From positions 1 through 64,000 of the forward strand of contig JAOVVO010000280.1 of NCBI GenBank assembly GCA_028564675.1: a DNA stretch of 64,000 nt, in the 5' to 3' direction. The DNA comes from Onchocerca lupi (taxonomy: Eukaryota; Nematoda; Chromadorea; Rhabditida; Onchocercidae). Made by a program: the position numbers and the translations under genes. Below the pieces are notes generated by a model. That model had not been told where the DNA came from, ran no database searches, and saw only the letters and a program-made list of their open reading frames with translations. Positions 1-12,469 of this stretch are shown one piece after another (position 1 is the first letter of the stretch; each line of letters begins with the position of its first letter).

Positions 1-611
1 ATATTTTGAATCTGATATAAATAAGGGGAGTGTTTGAGAAATTTCGGAGATTTAAGATTTTGAACAAACGAACATTTACATTTTTATTCCTATAGACTAG
101 CTGGAGCCGGACACGCGAAGGTTAGCTGGCCCGTATAGACAAGCTGGACTGGCCCAACGGAGCGTGCCGGGTACAGCTAGTGATTCAATATTTTCAAATA
201 TATACTCATTTGCGATTGATCGTTGCATATTCTGCAGAATTACTGCGCATCTTCTATTAGATATTCTTTAGTAAACTAATGTCAATTTAGAAAATTTGAA
301 AAAAAGTTGAGATTTAATTCTTCCTTTTTTTTTTTTGCCAAAAAGATTTTAAAAATGAGCATTTTAATGCGTAGCTGAATGATTTTGTTCGTATAGTCAA
401 TTTATTGACAACTCATTTAAAATACAGCATCTTCACTTATCGATTAAGCAATAGAATAATAAAAAAATCGAATTTCAACTAAGCTGATTAATATGAGCAT
501 TTCTAAATCGAATAATTCAAACATTCTGGAACAAATATAGCAAGAAATTAAATTGTACTTTTACGTTCCATGTAGTAGAATTATGTATGAAAAATGAATG
601 AATATGAGGAT
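1..611. other. Intergenic, with a small GC-rich block
   Basis: No gene is seen here. Bases about 91-180 are much richer in G+C than the surrounding AT-rich DNA. They carry a short motif of the form tatagac-N-agctgga twice, about 45 bases apart, plus a third agctgg. The block has no open frame with a start and no splice signals that I trust. It may be a fragment of a dispersed repeat; a genome-wide copy count would settle this. Confidence 0.4.
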
Positions 612-704
612 ATTGTTTTCACTTAAATTTCAAATCATATTGATTGTTTTCACCTAAATCTCAATTCATATTGATTGTTTTCATCCAGGTTTCAGATCAT
701 ATTG
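612..704. repeat. 31-bp tandem repeat, three copies
   Basis: Three head-to-tail units of 31 bases (612-642, 643-673, 674-704). Each starts attgttttca and ends atcatattg or ttcatattg. Units 1 and 2 differ at only a few positions; unit 3 is more diverged. Unit 3 contains the stop codon (681-683) of the minus-strand TMEM272-like gene, so the array covers the end of the coding region and the start of its 3' UTR. Confidence 0.8.
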
Positions 705-1534
705 AAAATTAAAGCACGCTCTAATATATACGTTATGCTGAATCATACAGAACCACCACCTTATATTTTTATGAATGCTCGATGAAGACTTCAATTCAAA
801 ATTAGCTTTATTTTCCATTAAATTAGACATATATGACCTAACATAGAAAGTACAACAGCATAAAACTATTATGATGAATGAAACAATATCGATAGATACG
901 ATTATAAAAGACAGTAAATACACCGACTGGGGACAATAAAATAATCTTTCACTGTCAATATGCTGTACTTTTGTGAAAATTGGATATATCCGTGCTGCCC
1001 CTAGAATTTCAGCAGTTGAATGTAATATCCATTGTAAAATTTATATGAATCTCTCTGTTAAGACTTATTTTTTGATAATTTTTGAAGTCACTAAGATCAT
1101 TTAATAAAAAATAGGCAGAATTTATCTCTTTAATTTAGCGAAAAGCAGTAATTCAAAAAGCCTATCACTGCAAAACTTTTCTACAATGTTGCAGAGTTTA
1201 TTACAAAACTTCAAAAGACTTTATTTTTATCTTATTTTTTATTTTTTTGAGGATATTACATATGGATTTTCGTAGGAAAAAACTGTAAATTATTAAATTA
1301 TTTACTGATTGTAAAAGAACAAACCAATAAAGGATGTGATAAATAAAAAAGACCAAAGTGAGAAGAATCTTAAATAAGTGAAAACGAATCCGATCACAAC
1401 ACCAATACATCCGTAAACGATCATCCAAATTGGAATATAGTCGTCGATTGAACAATTTCGGAAATTTGATCCTCCAACAACTATCATTGTTGTCCAAATG
1501 CAAAGGTATATGAGCAAATAGCATTGCGTTATTC
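681..1534 (-). CDS. TMEM272-like multipass membrane protein (3' part)
   Basis: Two exons are clear: 1325-1534 and 681-1000. The upstream exon begins after a tttttag acceptor and ends at a G|GTTTGT donor; the second starts after ttctag. Joined in phase they give about 176 residues. The order is a first hydrophobic segment (CYLLIYLCIWTTMIVVGG), a short Cys-containing loop, YIPIWMIVYGCIGVVIGF as the second helix, a third helix ending SFIGAARIYPIF, a polar loop with YCPQ, and a fourth helix (FIIVSIDIVSFIIIVLCCC) followed by a polar tail. The PI-hydrophobic-G pattern of helix 2 and the loop Tyr-Cys before helix 4 are typical of the TMEM272-like family that is expanded in nematodes. The role of that family is not well known. 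The first exon opens mid-codon, so a 5' exon with the start codon is missing from this model; I did not find it. The stop lies in a tandem repeat. Confidence 0.7.
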
Positions 1535-4500
1535 CTAAAAAGGATCTCTCAAAATTAGCATTCAAAAGTCGGAAAAATTAGATTGCAACTTGCATAAAAG
1601 TTTTCATTAACTTTTGACTTGATATTGAAAGTATACAACAGTTTTGCCAGAACTTGGTATGGAACAAAAACGAATGAAACTACATTACTAGGACGGGTTA
1701 TGGCTATAAAATAAAAAAAAAAAACAAAAACTAATTGCGGTGGCAAACTTAATTATTTAATATTGCAAAAGAAATTTCATCATTTTTCAAGCTACAAAAA
1801 TATATGTAAATTTAAAAGTTTATAAAAAATATAAAGAAATGGAATATTTTTTGTGTATATACATGATGACATCAAAGTATACTAGTCCTTAAAGTAAAAT
1901 TATCGTCTTTTTATGTTGTTGGTTAAAACTAGTCAATTCGCCAGATTTGCTTCATATCTATCTAGTTTGGAATCTATTAGTCCTTCACCCCCCTAAATGA
2001 TTGTTATTCTTAAGGCACCAGTATTATACAAATAAAGTATTTTTCATCGCTATACAAAGAATAATCTAAAGGTCAATAGTGGTGCTAATCAAATAATCAA
2101 ACGTTTCAAGCATTTCAATTTTAAAAGAGAAGTTTGAATTTGATTTAGTCATTGGTTTACCAATGAAAAAATAAATGAAAACAATAGGGGCAGTAATAAT
2201 CTTCAGAATCTATATTGTTAATTCTGAAAGGATTATATATTGCAATAAAAGCACTAAGGAAACCTTTGAATTCTACAGCGATTCAGCGTCTCTTTATACC
2301 GTTGAAATTCAACAAAATGTCGAGAAATTCCCAAAGCTAACATATATTATTTATATTATTCCATATATTGACATATATTATTCATATATTATACAAATGA
2401 CATATATTAACCAACGAGAGAATATAACTTACCAAATGCATTATTAAAATTTTTTCCTTCCAAACTTTTTCTGCTCTCCTGAATTTCCTTTTTGTGAAAG
2501 TAATATCAAAAAATGCTAAAGCGAAGTTCCTCTTTATGAGTACTTATTTCTATCGATTTGGCGAGCTTCACTTTAAAGTTCAGCAAAGTAGAAATTATCT
2601 ATTTGTCTTTCATAATAATACATGAACAAAAAATGTTTCGTAAAATGAGAAAGGATATTTAATCAAATCGATATAACAGCCTTTTCCCATGAATTATAAT
2701 TTTGTAAGAAGTACTAAAAAGAAAGATGTTCATTAAAAAATTTCTAAATATCACATGCAAATTAAATAAAAACCTAGTTTTAAACATTGCATAAACTTCC
2801 GAACAAATTCAAATTACCGTACTTTTTCTCCATCCTCCATTGAAATTGCCGTTTGAAGGGATGACGAGGAATTTGTTGCATAGTTTCGCTGTTAATTAAA
2901 ACGGAAAGAGATCGGGACAATCTTATGTGAAAGTAAGGTTTGAAGTTCAATCACACATTTAAATTTCAAGTTTTAAATTGTGTTCGGTAATTATTAATTC
3001 CAAGTTGGGGCTTATTGAGACAACATATTTTTGAAAGAAAATTAAAGACTTACTATATTTCCAAGCTTTTGCATAAAATGGAATTTGTTTTGATGCTTAA
3101 AGCTGTTCTTTGACCTTTTCGTTTCTTTGTTTTCAATCATTTTTACCAGATGTTGTACTCAATCCATAAAGCTACCATGTGCTATTGCTTATTGTCGAAT
3201 AATGCACTGAAGAAAAATATCGTCTTCTTTAAATAAAAATTTATTTAAAATTTGAATATGAAAATTCGTTCCTTGAAAGTTCTTAAATATTACTGAATTT
3301 GCAGTATTCGAATGAAAATTTGTTGACATTCTGAATTAATTGCAACGATGTTATTTCAATAGTGTACTATGCGCCCTTTTATTTCATCTTTTACTAATAT
3401 TCCATCCCATTTGCAATCCAAAATATTCAATTAATGCATTGATCGCATCATTTATGCACTTTTGTTTGGCCAAGAATCCTCCCCGCCCTCTGGGGCATTG
3501 AGATAAGAAGAAAACGAATGATGAAGCCTGGAGCAGACCCGATACGACGATTCAGGAAGTAACATCATCAGAGAGGAAATGGAAGTATCAGCTAGTCGAA
3601 TAGACAGATTGATTGAAGCTGGGTCTGAACTGACTTAAGTTCGTTTAGTTTTGGTATCCAATATTTAACGGCATATTTACACATCAGTTTCCCAGCCAAG
3701 TTTTGATTTTTGAGATATCCATTATCAGTGGTTTCTTTCATAATGTTGCACGTGATTTAGAGAACGACTTAACGTGTGCCTGAATCATTATTGGCGTTGT
3801 ACCTATTTCTTCTGTAAGCGAATTCAGTTCAATATGTTTATTACTTCATTGCATTTCTTGCAAAGGCCGAGATTTCATTGTGCAAAATCCGAAACATTCC
3901 ATTCATTCGTCAGACGAGATGTTTCTCAAAATGTTTGGGATGCCTTCCTTCGTTCAAATGCTTCCACTCAAAAGCACTTTGCAATTGTTTTTTGTTGTCA
4001 AAAATGTCATCGATTTTCGTTGCTTTCTTTGAACGAAGCATCGAAGTACCGTTAGTGGTCTGCAACCATTCGTATATTCCATACTTCAAATTATTTCCAC
4101 TTATTCATATTTGGATTTTATGAATTCAAATATCTGTGCATTCTACGGTATAGCAACTCTTCGCAAATAGAATTGTTGAGAAAAATTTTGGAAATGACCA
4201 ATAATTATAATATGAATTAAAATTTTAAAGTAATCCATTCGTGAATTAATTTGTACAATGTGCCCAAGTAATCTGTTAACTATTCTATTTTTCGTTATTC
4301 TGATTTTTTTTATTCAATTACAAGAGCAAAGTAAAAAGTTTACCAATAATTATACAGCTTTGTGAACAAATAATTATTATAACACTATAATATTAACTGT
4401 TAAAGATAGGAATTGGCATTTCATCTTCTTCATGAAACAATTTTTGCCGTAAATATTGCGAATTTTTAGCTTTGGGACTATTGCTTTCAATGCGTGTTTG

Positions 4501-7108
4501 AATTTTTTTAAAAAGTTTATCAAAATTAGTTGGGCTTTTTTTCCCATTCTTTGGTTTTGTTTTAGAACTTTATTATTCGTTTTCTTAATGGATCAGTTCT
4601 GCAATATTGTTGTTTATTAAGATAAAACCTAAGCTAAATAAGAATCAAGCTAAAGCAGGCTTAAATTTAATTTGAATCACTCTGATTTCCTGTATCGCAG
4701 TGGTAGATTAGATTATTTAACCATTCAGATGTCATAAGACCAAAATAGCACATCGCAACAATCATGGAATGAAATCTACGAATGATTTTGCAATTTTTTT
4801 CCCTCAAAAAATTTCCAATCTGAAATGGAATAATTTCGCTGAAATAAAACTATGATCAAATAATTAATTAGCTGTTCCACCACTGTAAACTAGTGTAGTT
4901 CGAATTATTAAGCTGAATTAATTTTGATTTGATTCTGATAAAGTTTTACAATAACTGGTGATCTTCCTCACTCTTTTTTTTTTTTTCTATTGTGCTGCGG
5001 AGAAGATGTAAAGCAGGAAGTTAATGCACTGATTGCAAATTTGGATCATTGTTTACTTCTTAAATCTAGACTCCATAATTTCATTCCAAGTTTCTGACTC
5101 ATAAAAAATTTATAAATTAACTTTTCTTCTTGCCATTGCAATGAAGTTCATTTTTTGGCAGGTATCATTATAATTTGCACACTTTTTTAATGAAGAACCT
5201 AAATAAAGCGTAATTTTTTAGGGAAAAAACTGTGGTAAGAAAAAGTATTGGGGAACGAAGGATTTTAAATGAAAAATCAAATTAATCATATTAATTACGA
5301 AGCGTTATCAGTTCTATCAGTGTTCTACTAGATGACTTGTCAACATAAGGATTAAAATATCAATCCTCTACAATATTAATTAATTTGGTGTATATTGCCC
5401 ATACTGATAACAGCAGTAAAAAATATTAGAAGAGTACAAAAAGTAAAAGAAGCAGAATGTGTTTTTAACTTCAATACGCTTTTCCGTTTTCTTTGCTATA
5501 ATCATTTGGTCTATCATTAATATTTTACCCAAACATAAATAAAAGTTTTATGGAATTGAAATAATATCCACAATTTTCAAGCATAATTTTTTCCAAAAAA
5601 AAAAAAAAAAAAAACAACAACAGTGTTCTTTGTTTTTACAACTCGTTGAAAGAGTCTTTGCCTAGCAACAGATTTTAGCTCATCGAGAGAGAAAAAAGCA
5701 ATTTTTAAAATTCTCTCTTTTCTTTTTCATCTTTAGGATAATTACTCGTTGCTAACTATCACTGTAATAGTTGCCTACTAAATCTCCATCTTTCAACATA
5801 TGAAATAGACTGAAGTCTTATCTTCATTCCTATAAATTTCTCAAACAGCGTCATTAGGCTAATTCTATTTTTAGATTCGAATACCATATATTCCGTGCTA
5901 CTTTATGGATCAGAATTACTGGTGGATTTACTGTCATAGAAGGCGAAAAAAGTCAACCATCGATATGACATTGTGAGCACACTTTCTAAGTAACATTTTT
6001 ATCAGTAGTCTTGTTAGTCTTCTATAGTTAATCGAATTCCATAAGAGCATTTTGTGGTCTTCCAATTAAATTCTTAAAAAATATTAGGAATTATCTAAAA
6101 AGCTATTGCCCATGCATATTTGTTGTCTTTCGCCAATTATTTCTCCTTATTTAATTTCCTTTAAACTTAATATTCCGCAATAACAATAATCATCTGACGT
6201 GGAATTGAAATATGTCATGTTGGAGATAATGAATGGAAAAATAAAATGAATATTTTTAATTGATTATTCTGAATCTTCAAATAGCATTTTTCTTTATCGA
6301 CTATCAAATTTTGGCGTTTTTTTATTCAAATTACTGTTACATATTTTTCTATATTATCTTAAAATGTAGGATGTCCTTCGACAATTTTTCAAATAATTTC
6401 TAATATTTTCTATTAATTATCTATAAAAACTCATATATCACTTCATCATTCTTGAAATGTGATCCTCTAATCAAAATGCTGTCTTTTTTAGAAAATGGTT
6501 CCTCATTGTGTGATAAATCATAATATCTCCAAAGTTTCAACAAACTTTTCATGTTCTTTGAAAAAGTAACAATAAAATAATGATTCACTAAAGTTTTGAT
6601 TAAAATAATAGACGGAAAGGTTGCAAGCATTTAGACTACGTAGCCTGAATCTGCCCCACGATGAATACTGCTAAAACAGTGAGTAATTAGAACTTGTACC
6701 AACGATAATATTCCTTTTAAGCCTAAACAGTAGCATAAATCTGTTGCTGTTTCTGAAACCGTTGGTCGTTATGATGTGCGGGATACTTTCCATCGATTAT
6801 AACTATGGGAAGATTCCCTAGAATGTCTCTCGCAATGTAATGATCGCTTAAATTTTTTCCCATAAAAGGGAAAATGCCATTTCTCGTTAAAGTATCAGGA
6901 AAATTTTACGGCAAAATGATGTCATTTTCTATCGGTTATTGCTGGCAACTTTCAAGTTTCAACTAGTATTGACAACGTGATTTGCAAGGAGGAAAGGAAT
7001 TATTTGTTGTTTAAGAAGTAAGGCTCGAATGATAGATAAAATGAAAATGAACAAATGAGAAACAAAAAAATGAGCTGTCGTGTCGACGACCGATCGAATC
7101 CATCCTGA
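1535..7108. other. Intergenic / upstream DNA, no gene supported
   Basis: AT-rich DNA. It may hold the missing 5' exon of the TMEM272-like gene (minus) and the upstream region of the ATP-grasp gene (plus). A run of 20 A lies at 5595-5614. At 2341-2410 there is a stretch built from catatatt/ttatatt words. Bases about 3480-3620 are GC-richer and have short open frames on both strands, without a splice context I trust. The remaining open frames are no longer than expected by chance in such DNA. Confidence 0.5.
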
Positions 7109-8355
7109 ATGACGACATTGATAATTGTACTTTGGCGTCACCGTTTGAATTTCCATGGCTATTGCAAGCCGACTACGGACCCAAATTTCAAAGTAGTTGT
7201 TGTCGGACCAGGAAACTCGGTTAATGATGACACTTGGTAAGTTATGGTTTAAACTTAGTACTCCTACCTATTATTTCCAGAATATTTCAATTAAGGTAGA
7301 ATATTTGATACAAAAAATCTAATTATACATAATTTATAATTAAACAAAGGGATAGATACAAGCAATGGAAACAGAAGCGAAGGTTAATTATTGATAAGAT
7401 CAGGAGTATGAATGATTTAATCATTCAGCAATATTCGGCAGTACATCTCGGTACTGAATTCTTTTATGATGTATGTGTGTTTCCCTCTCAAATCATATAT
7501 TCCAAATTTCATTCCAGTTATAAATTAAAAAGTTGATTGGAATTACTTTTTTTCTTTTATAGTGTTGATGTTTGCTATCAAATCCAACCAACATTTGGTT
7601 CACGTAATCATTACCATGCAATGTTGATAGAAAAAGTTCGAGAACTCGTCTCGAATTATGGTTTAACTAGGCGAATCATTGTAACTTTCGAAGCTGAATT
7701 GCAGTATCTGGTGGCAAAAATTAGGTTGAAAATTCTAATATTTTGTATTGTGGTAAAAATTTTAAATTTGGTTAAAAGGACAATTATTTAGTGAATATTT
7801 TGCAAATATAATGGCGTCCAATCCGCTTATTGTTGTTATTTATTCTTCTAATCAGTGAAATTGAAATTTTTAAAATTGGACTTATTTTTAATATTAGTTT
7901 AGCTAAAATGGCTCTTTATTTTTCATATAATCTTTACTTTCTCTTGTAGATATTTTCTTATTCTAGATTTGAACTGGGCATTGAGGGACTTTTGCCAGAA
8001 CAAGTGGAACAAGTTTTGCATATGAAGGGAATGAAACTTATTGCTAGGAGAAATGGCCTTATGACATTGAGATATGTTTATATTTTTTATATTTAAACTT
8101 TACTTTCGAATTAGCTGAAATTTAGAACATAATCAAAAATTTTTCTTGCTTGAAAAATAAGTTTTGGTAGAAGATGGAATCTTGCATTCGACGAAATGTA
8201 ATTGAAAAAGTCATCGAGTATACTTGATTAAAAATACCACATTAATTTTGAAGCAAAAAGAAACACTATAGAATAGAACTGTTTATCGTGCAAACAATCG
8301 TTTTTTATTAAAATTCGTTTAAAATTCTATGCAGAATTTGTGCAGTTTCTACTCT

Positions 8356-8389
<34 letters not shown>

Positions 8390-10739
8390 GATCTAAGCAC
8401 TTATTGCCTGCAAGAAATACTTGATTGTACTTTAAATGCAAAGTGATTATCCATATGTTACATTAATTTTTTGAAACGAATAAAATATGAGAGATTATCC
8501 ATAGATTTTCTACCTGAATTTCAACATCTCTATTTTTTTTCTTGCGAATTATCAAATAGTCTTATTTCTAAACAAAAATAAGCTGAAAAACCCATCTTTT
8601 GATTGTAGCTTTCCAAGAGCTTGTTCAGGAAGACAGCATTCGATTCAATCTCGCATTCATTAGCAGCAGCTTAAAAGAAAATTATTGTGATTGAAAGAAG
8701 TGAAGATGCCTGCTTGAAATCTTTTGACCACAAAAAGTTAAAATAGTATTCGAAAACTTCAATAATTTCAAATAAACTATTAAAAATATTTGCAGGCAAA
8801 CAGTAATTTCTTTAAAAGCTGAGCCATCACTATGGCTTAGACGCATCGCCACCCAACTAGATGGATTTCCTGTGTTTGTACGATCGTGCCAAGCGAAACA
8901 TGGACACAAAATAACTCGCTACTCAATTCATGATTTTGATGAAATGCAATCTTGGATTAAGGTAATTAGTTTTCTGAAATACTTTTAGCTATTCTAATAG
9001 ACAAAAATCCCAAGAAAATAAGGAAACCTCCCTTTCGTAGAAATTTTTTTTCATTTAAAAAAATTTTCAAGAGAATCAAAGAATTAGTTTTAATCGAAAC
9101 ATCTGTAGAACTTCGACTGTCTAAGTATGCTAATCAATTATTTAATTCATTTCAGAGTAAACTCGAAGTTGAAAATAAATATGATAGCGAGTTTATTGTG
9201 GAAGAATACTTACGAAACGGCAATGAGTTTGTGTCGCTATATTCCAGTTCGGGCTTCATCTGTAAGCTCTTTTTCCGCCTTTACCTTTCATTATTCTTAA
9301 ATGTTTTAGAATCTAGTCTTAAAACACTTCATTTAATAACATATTATAATAACAAATTTTACCATTTTTTTTGTTAGTTACCATGAATACCAATTTGAAA
9401 GTTTTTAGGTACCATAGCAAAAGTAAGTGCAGAGTGTACATTGTTTGAAAGCATCCGAAATCAAAAACCTTATGCTTATGAATACCTTACGGTGGATCAG
9501 ACACGAGACATTTTGCCAGGAGTTGAATCATTTATACTACGAACAGCAAGATCACTTCCTGTATTACCAAATTCATCTTTCGTATTCATTAAAGGATTTT
9601 ATAAGGTTTACTTTACTTATCAACTGGATGAATAGATAAATGGGAAGATTCGAACTCTATATGATTTGTTGTATTTAATTATTAGACTCAACGACCTATC
9701 AAAGGTAAAGCGAAATACACGAATTTGTAAATAGATAGACATCATTTTAACAGAAATGTCATTATAGCTTAATTGCAAAATGTTTGATAAAATCTTATTG
9801 ATTTCTAATCCGTTAATAATTTAAATAAGTTATGTTGTTAAATTTTAGAATCACAACGATATTTATTTGCTGGGAACCTATCTGCAACCGTTGTGTGATT
9901 CACATCGACGGTTAATTGAAGCGGCTAATCATGGAGTGGGCTGGGAAATCCTTCTCCTGAACTGCATGGCGGAAGTATTGCAGGTATGAATATGAGCAAT
10001 AGCTTCTTTTCAGATTTCTATCTCTGGAACAGTAAAATTTGTGAGAATTTCAGGCAACTAATCATCCATGTGACATGGGAAAATCAACGGAAAATCATCA
10101 TGTACTGCTGAATTTTCCAAGTATAGAAGGCGTTTTGCTACATCAAACAAGTATTACAAAAAGAAATTCCGATATGCGTGTAATCTGGAAAGCTTGCGAA
10201 GGTCAGGAACTGACGAGTTCTACATCTTCCGACGACAATATTTTGCAGGTAGCACTCCAGTAGCAGTTTTTCATTGTCAGATAACGATGGGAACAAATAT
10301 ATCTTCTCTCTTTGATAAGTTTACTTCACTGCTTGAGGCAGCGGAAATCCCATTTCCCACACATAAGTATCATTTAGTGCCACTATACATTAATATTATT
10401 CGATATATTAACATTTGATGATATTAACAAAAAGTACTTTCACAAGTTCCGGATTTTTCCGAATAGAGCAATAAATTGTTTACTAGTTAATTTACTGGAA
10501 AACTTATACATAAAATACACATCCCAACATAATTAGTCATAGGTACACAAGTAATTGGATTGTAAATAATCGAAATGTTGCAGATATTTCTTTCGAATCC
10601 AAACAGAGCGGAAGTGATCGCTGATGTTCAAGATCTGATTGAAAACACCTATATTGCTGTTGATAAGCATAACTTTTGTAGCGACATACGAGAACGGGGA
10701 AGTAATCAGTTCACTCGGAGTATGACAACATGCGACTAA
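7109..10739 (+). CDS. ATP-grasp-fold protein (carnosine synthase/ATP-grasp_4-like)
   Basis: Nine exons: 7109-7236, 7563-7724, 7967-8071, 8796-8961, 9156-9261, 9409-9605, 9849-9983, 10054-10248 and 10584-10739, summing to 1350 nt (449 aa). The start ATG follows an in-frame TGA directly. Residues about 30-38 (KVVVVGPGN) form the N-terminal beta strand of a pre-ATP-grasp domain. FPVFVRSCQAKHGHK (about 156-170) matches the ATP-binding Lys loop (P-x-x-v-K/R-x). EFIVEEYL (about 199-206) matches the adenine-binding hinge with its paired Glu. Enzymes of this superfamily ligate a carboxylate to an amine or thiol through an acyl phosphate. The usual C-terminal Mg site (E-x-N-x-R) is not obvious: YLQPLCDSHRR sits near that place, so activity is uncertain. 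Intron 3 lacks a GT donor in the frame used (AG|ATATGT), and exon 8 has a second good frame; both are discussed in the findings. Substrate unknown. The gene is convergent with striatin. Confidence 0.7.
8359..8386. repeat. Poly-T run (28 nt)
   Basis: Uninterrupted T run inside intron 3 of the ATP-grasp gene. Its length is probably polymorphic or error-prone. Confidence 0.9.
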
Positions 10740-12469
10740 TTGCTAAAATGTCTGAAAAAGTATTTTCAAATTGCTTTTCACAAGTTTCAGTGCATAGCTC
10801 TATGGCACTCATGCACCGCAGCGACAGCGAAATTAACGTCTCGAATAAAACAGTAATTTACTCTCAGCTAATCAAAAGCCCAGATCTTTACAATACATGC
10901 ATTCACTTCTTGACTAGAGGCTACTTCAATGAAACTAGTCGATTTAGCACGTAATAAGCATCAAAACATTGGAGACTCTCGGCCCTGAAAATGTGGAAAG
11001 TTGGCAACGGTTACTCCAGAAATATAAATATTAATCGGGCGCTTACAATGATAGCGCCGCAGTCAAGTATATTCTCTGCCATAGACTTGTTTAGTGAATG
11101 CAACACGGAGATAAATATACTTTGTTTCGTATGAGAATTTGAAGATAGTAGGAAAATCTGAAAATAAATTAGAAATTAAAAAGAAAAAAGCAAAACAACA
11201 AAACAAATTCTTTTCTGTAAATAATATTACAAATTATAATCGAGAAATGACAAATGATGACAATAAATGGCGTGCCTTTACTTAATTCGAAATATTTGGA
11301 GAGAAAAAGAAAAGCATTGGATCCTTTAGAAATAGAAAATAAAGTGATAAAACCAAAAATTGTCGCTAGGAAACGTAAATTTTTTAACATTTGCAGGATA
11401 AACGTAAGCAAGCATAAACAATTATCTCTATCACTACCAATCTTTAATTTTGATAGCAAAGTATGCGTAATTCCACTCCAAGTCATTTCTGCAATTAATT
11501 TCCATTTCCTCATTCCTCAAAACCAAATTCAGGATCATTTCAACTTAACGATACGATAAAAAAACTGTTGTTTTGTTATAGAAAAACTTTAAAGCTTGGA
11601 AAATTCTCTGTCTATTTCATAGCACTTGATAGCAAAAAATTACACAGATTCAGCACTAGGCCTAAAAAGAATACAATTTGGTTAAAAAAAAATCCTATGA
11701 CGGATGATGGAAGACTACAATACAGAAACAAATGATAATCAAACAAAAGAATCCTACATTAAAAAATGAAGTGTACCTAAAAAGAGAATATGAAAAACGA
11801 ACCATTTGAATTTCATAGAAAAATTCTGACATCTACCAAGAAAAAGAGCACCCGCAAAATAGAGTGTAAGCAAGCAAACGACTTGAAATCTTTGTATTAT
11901 AAAAACTGATCACATATATTGATAAACAGTGAATTCTACTTTTAGAAAATTCCTGTGAAAAGCATAGAAGCTTCTTCTATGCAATAACTAAAACAAAGGG
12001 ATGCAATGATCATAATAAAATGATCGATGGATGTGCTGATTTGAAACCTTTTAGATTTGTCTAAACTGAAATCGAACAAACATACGACCAAATCAAAATG
12101 TAATAATAAAAAAATCTCTTTACTTTTCTAATAAGCACCAATAAGATAAAATTCCGATAATTTCAAACAGAAATCATGAAATGAAATGAGTTTGAAAGTC
12201 AATCCAAAAAAAAAAAAAAAAAGGATCTCTAATAAGAAAAAAGTAGAATTTTCGATGATAACATGCCTAATCCATAATTCGATAGAAATATTTACAAATT
12301 CAAGGAAATCATAATTCCAAGATTATAACTGGGGCAGTCAAAAAAAATTTGCTTCAATCAAAGTAAAAATTGAAAAAATCTTTAAAGATCCATGAAAAAA
12401 AAAAGAATAGTATCAGCCGAAGCAAAAAATTCTAAAAGTAAGTAATCTAAATAAAAATGAAACAAAACT
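10740..12469. other. Convergent intergenic region
   Basis: This lies between the 3' ends of the ATP-grasp gene (plus) and striatin (minus), so it should carry both 3' UTRs. The rest is AT-rich, with a run of 17 A at 12206-12222. Frames of 70-114 codons at 10730-10954 and 11169-11559 exist on either strand. They lack starts or splice context and look like chance open frames in AT-rich DNA. I saw no clear AATAAA placed for either gene. Confidence 0.5.

Noticed and set aside
11254..11559. Overlapping 101- and 114-codon frames on opposite strands
   Set aside because: Located in the convergent 3' region. Neither has splice partners or a recognisable domain; chance frames in AT-rich DNA.
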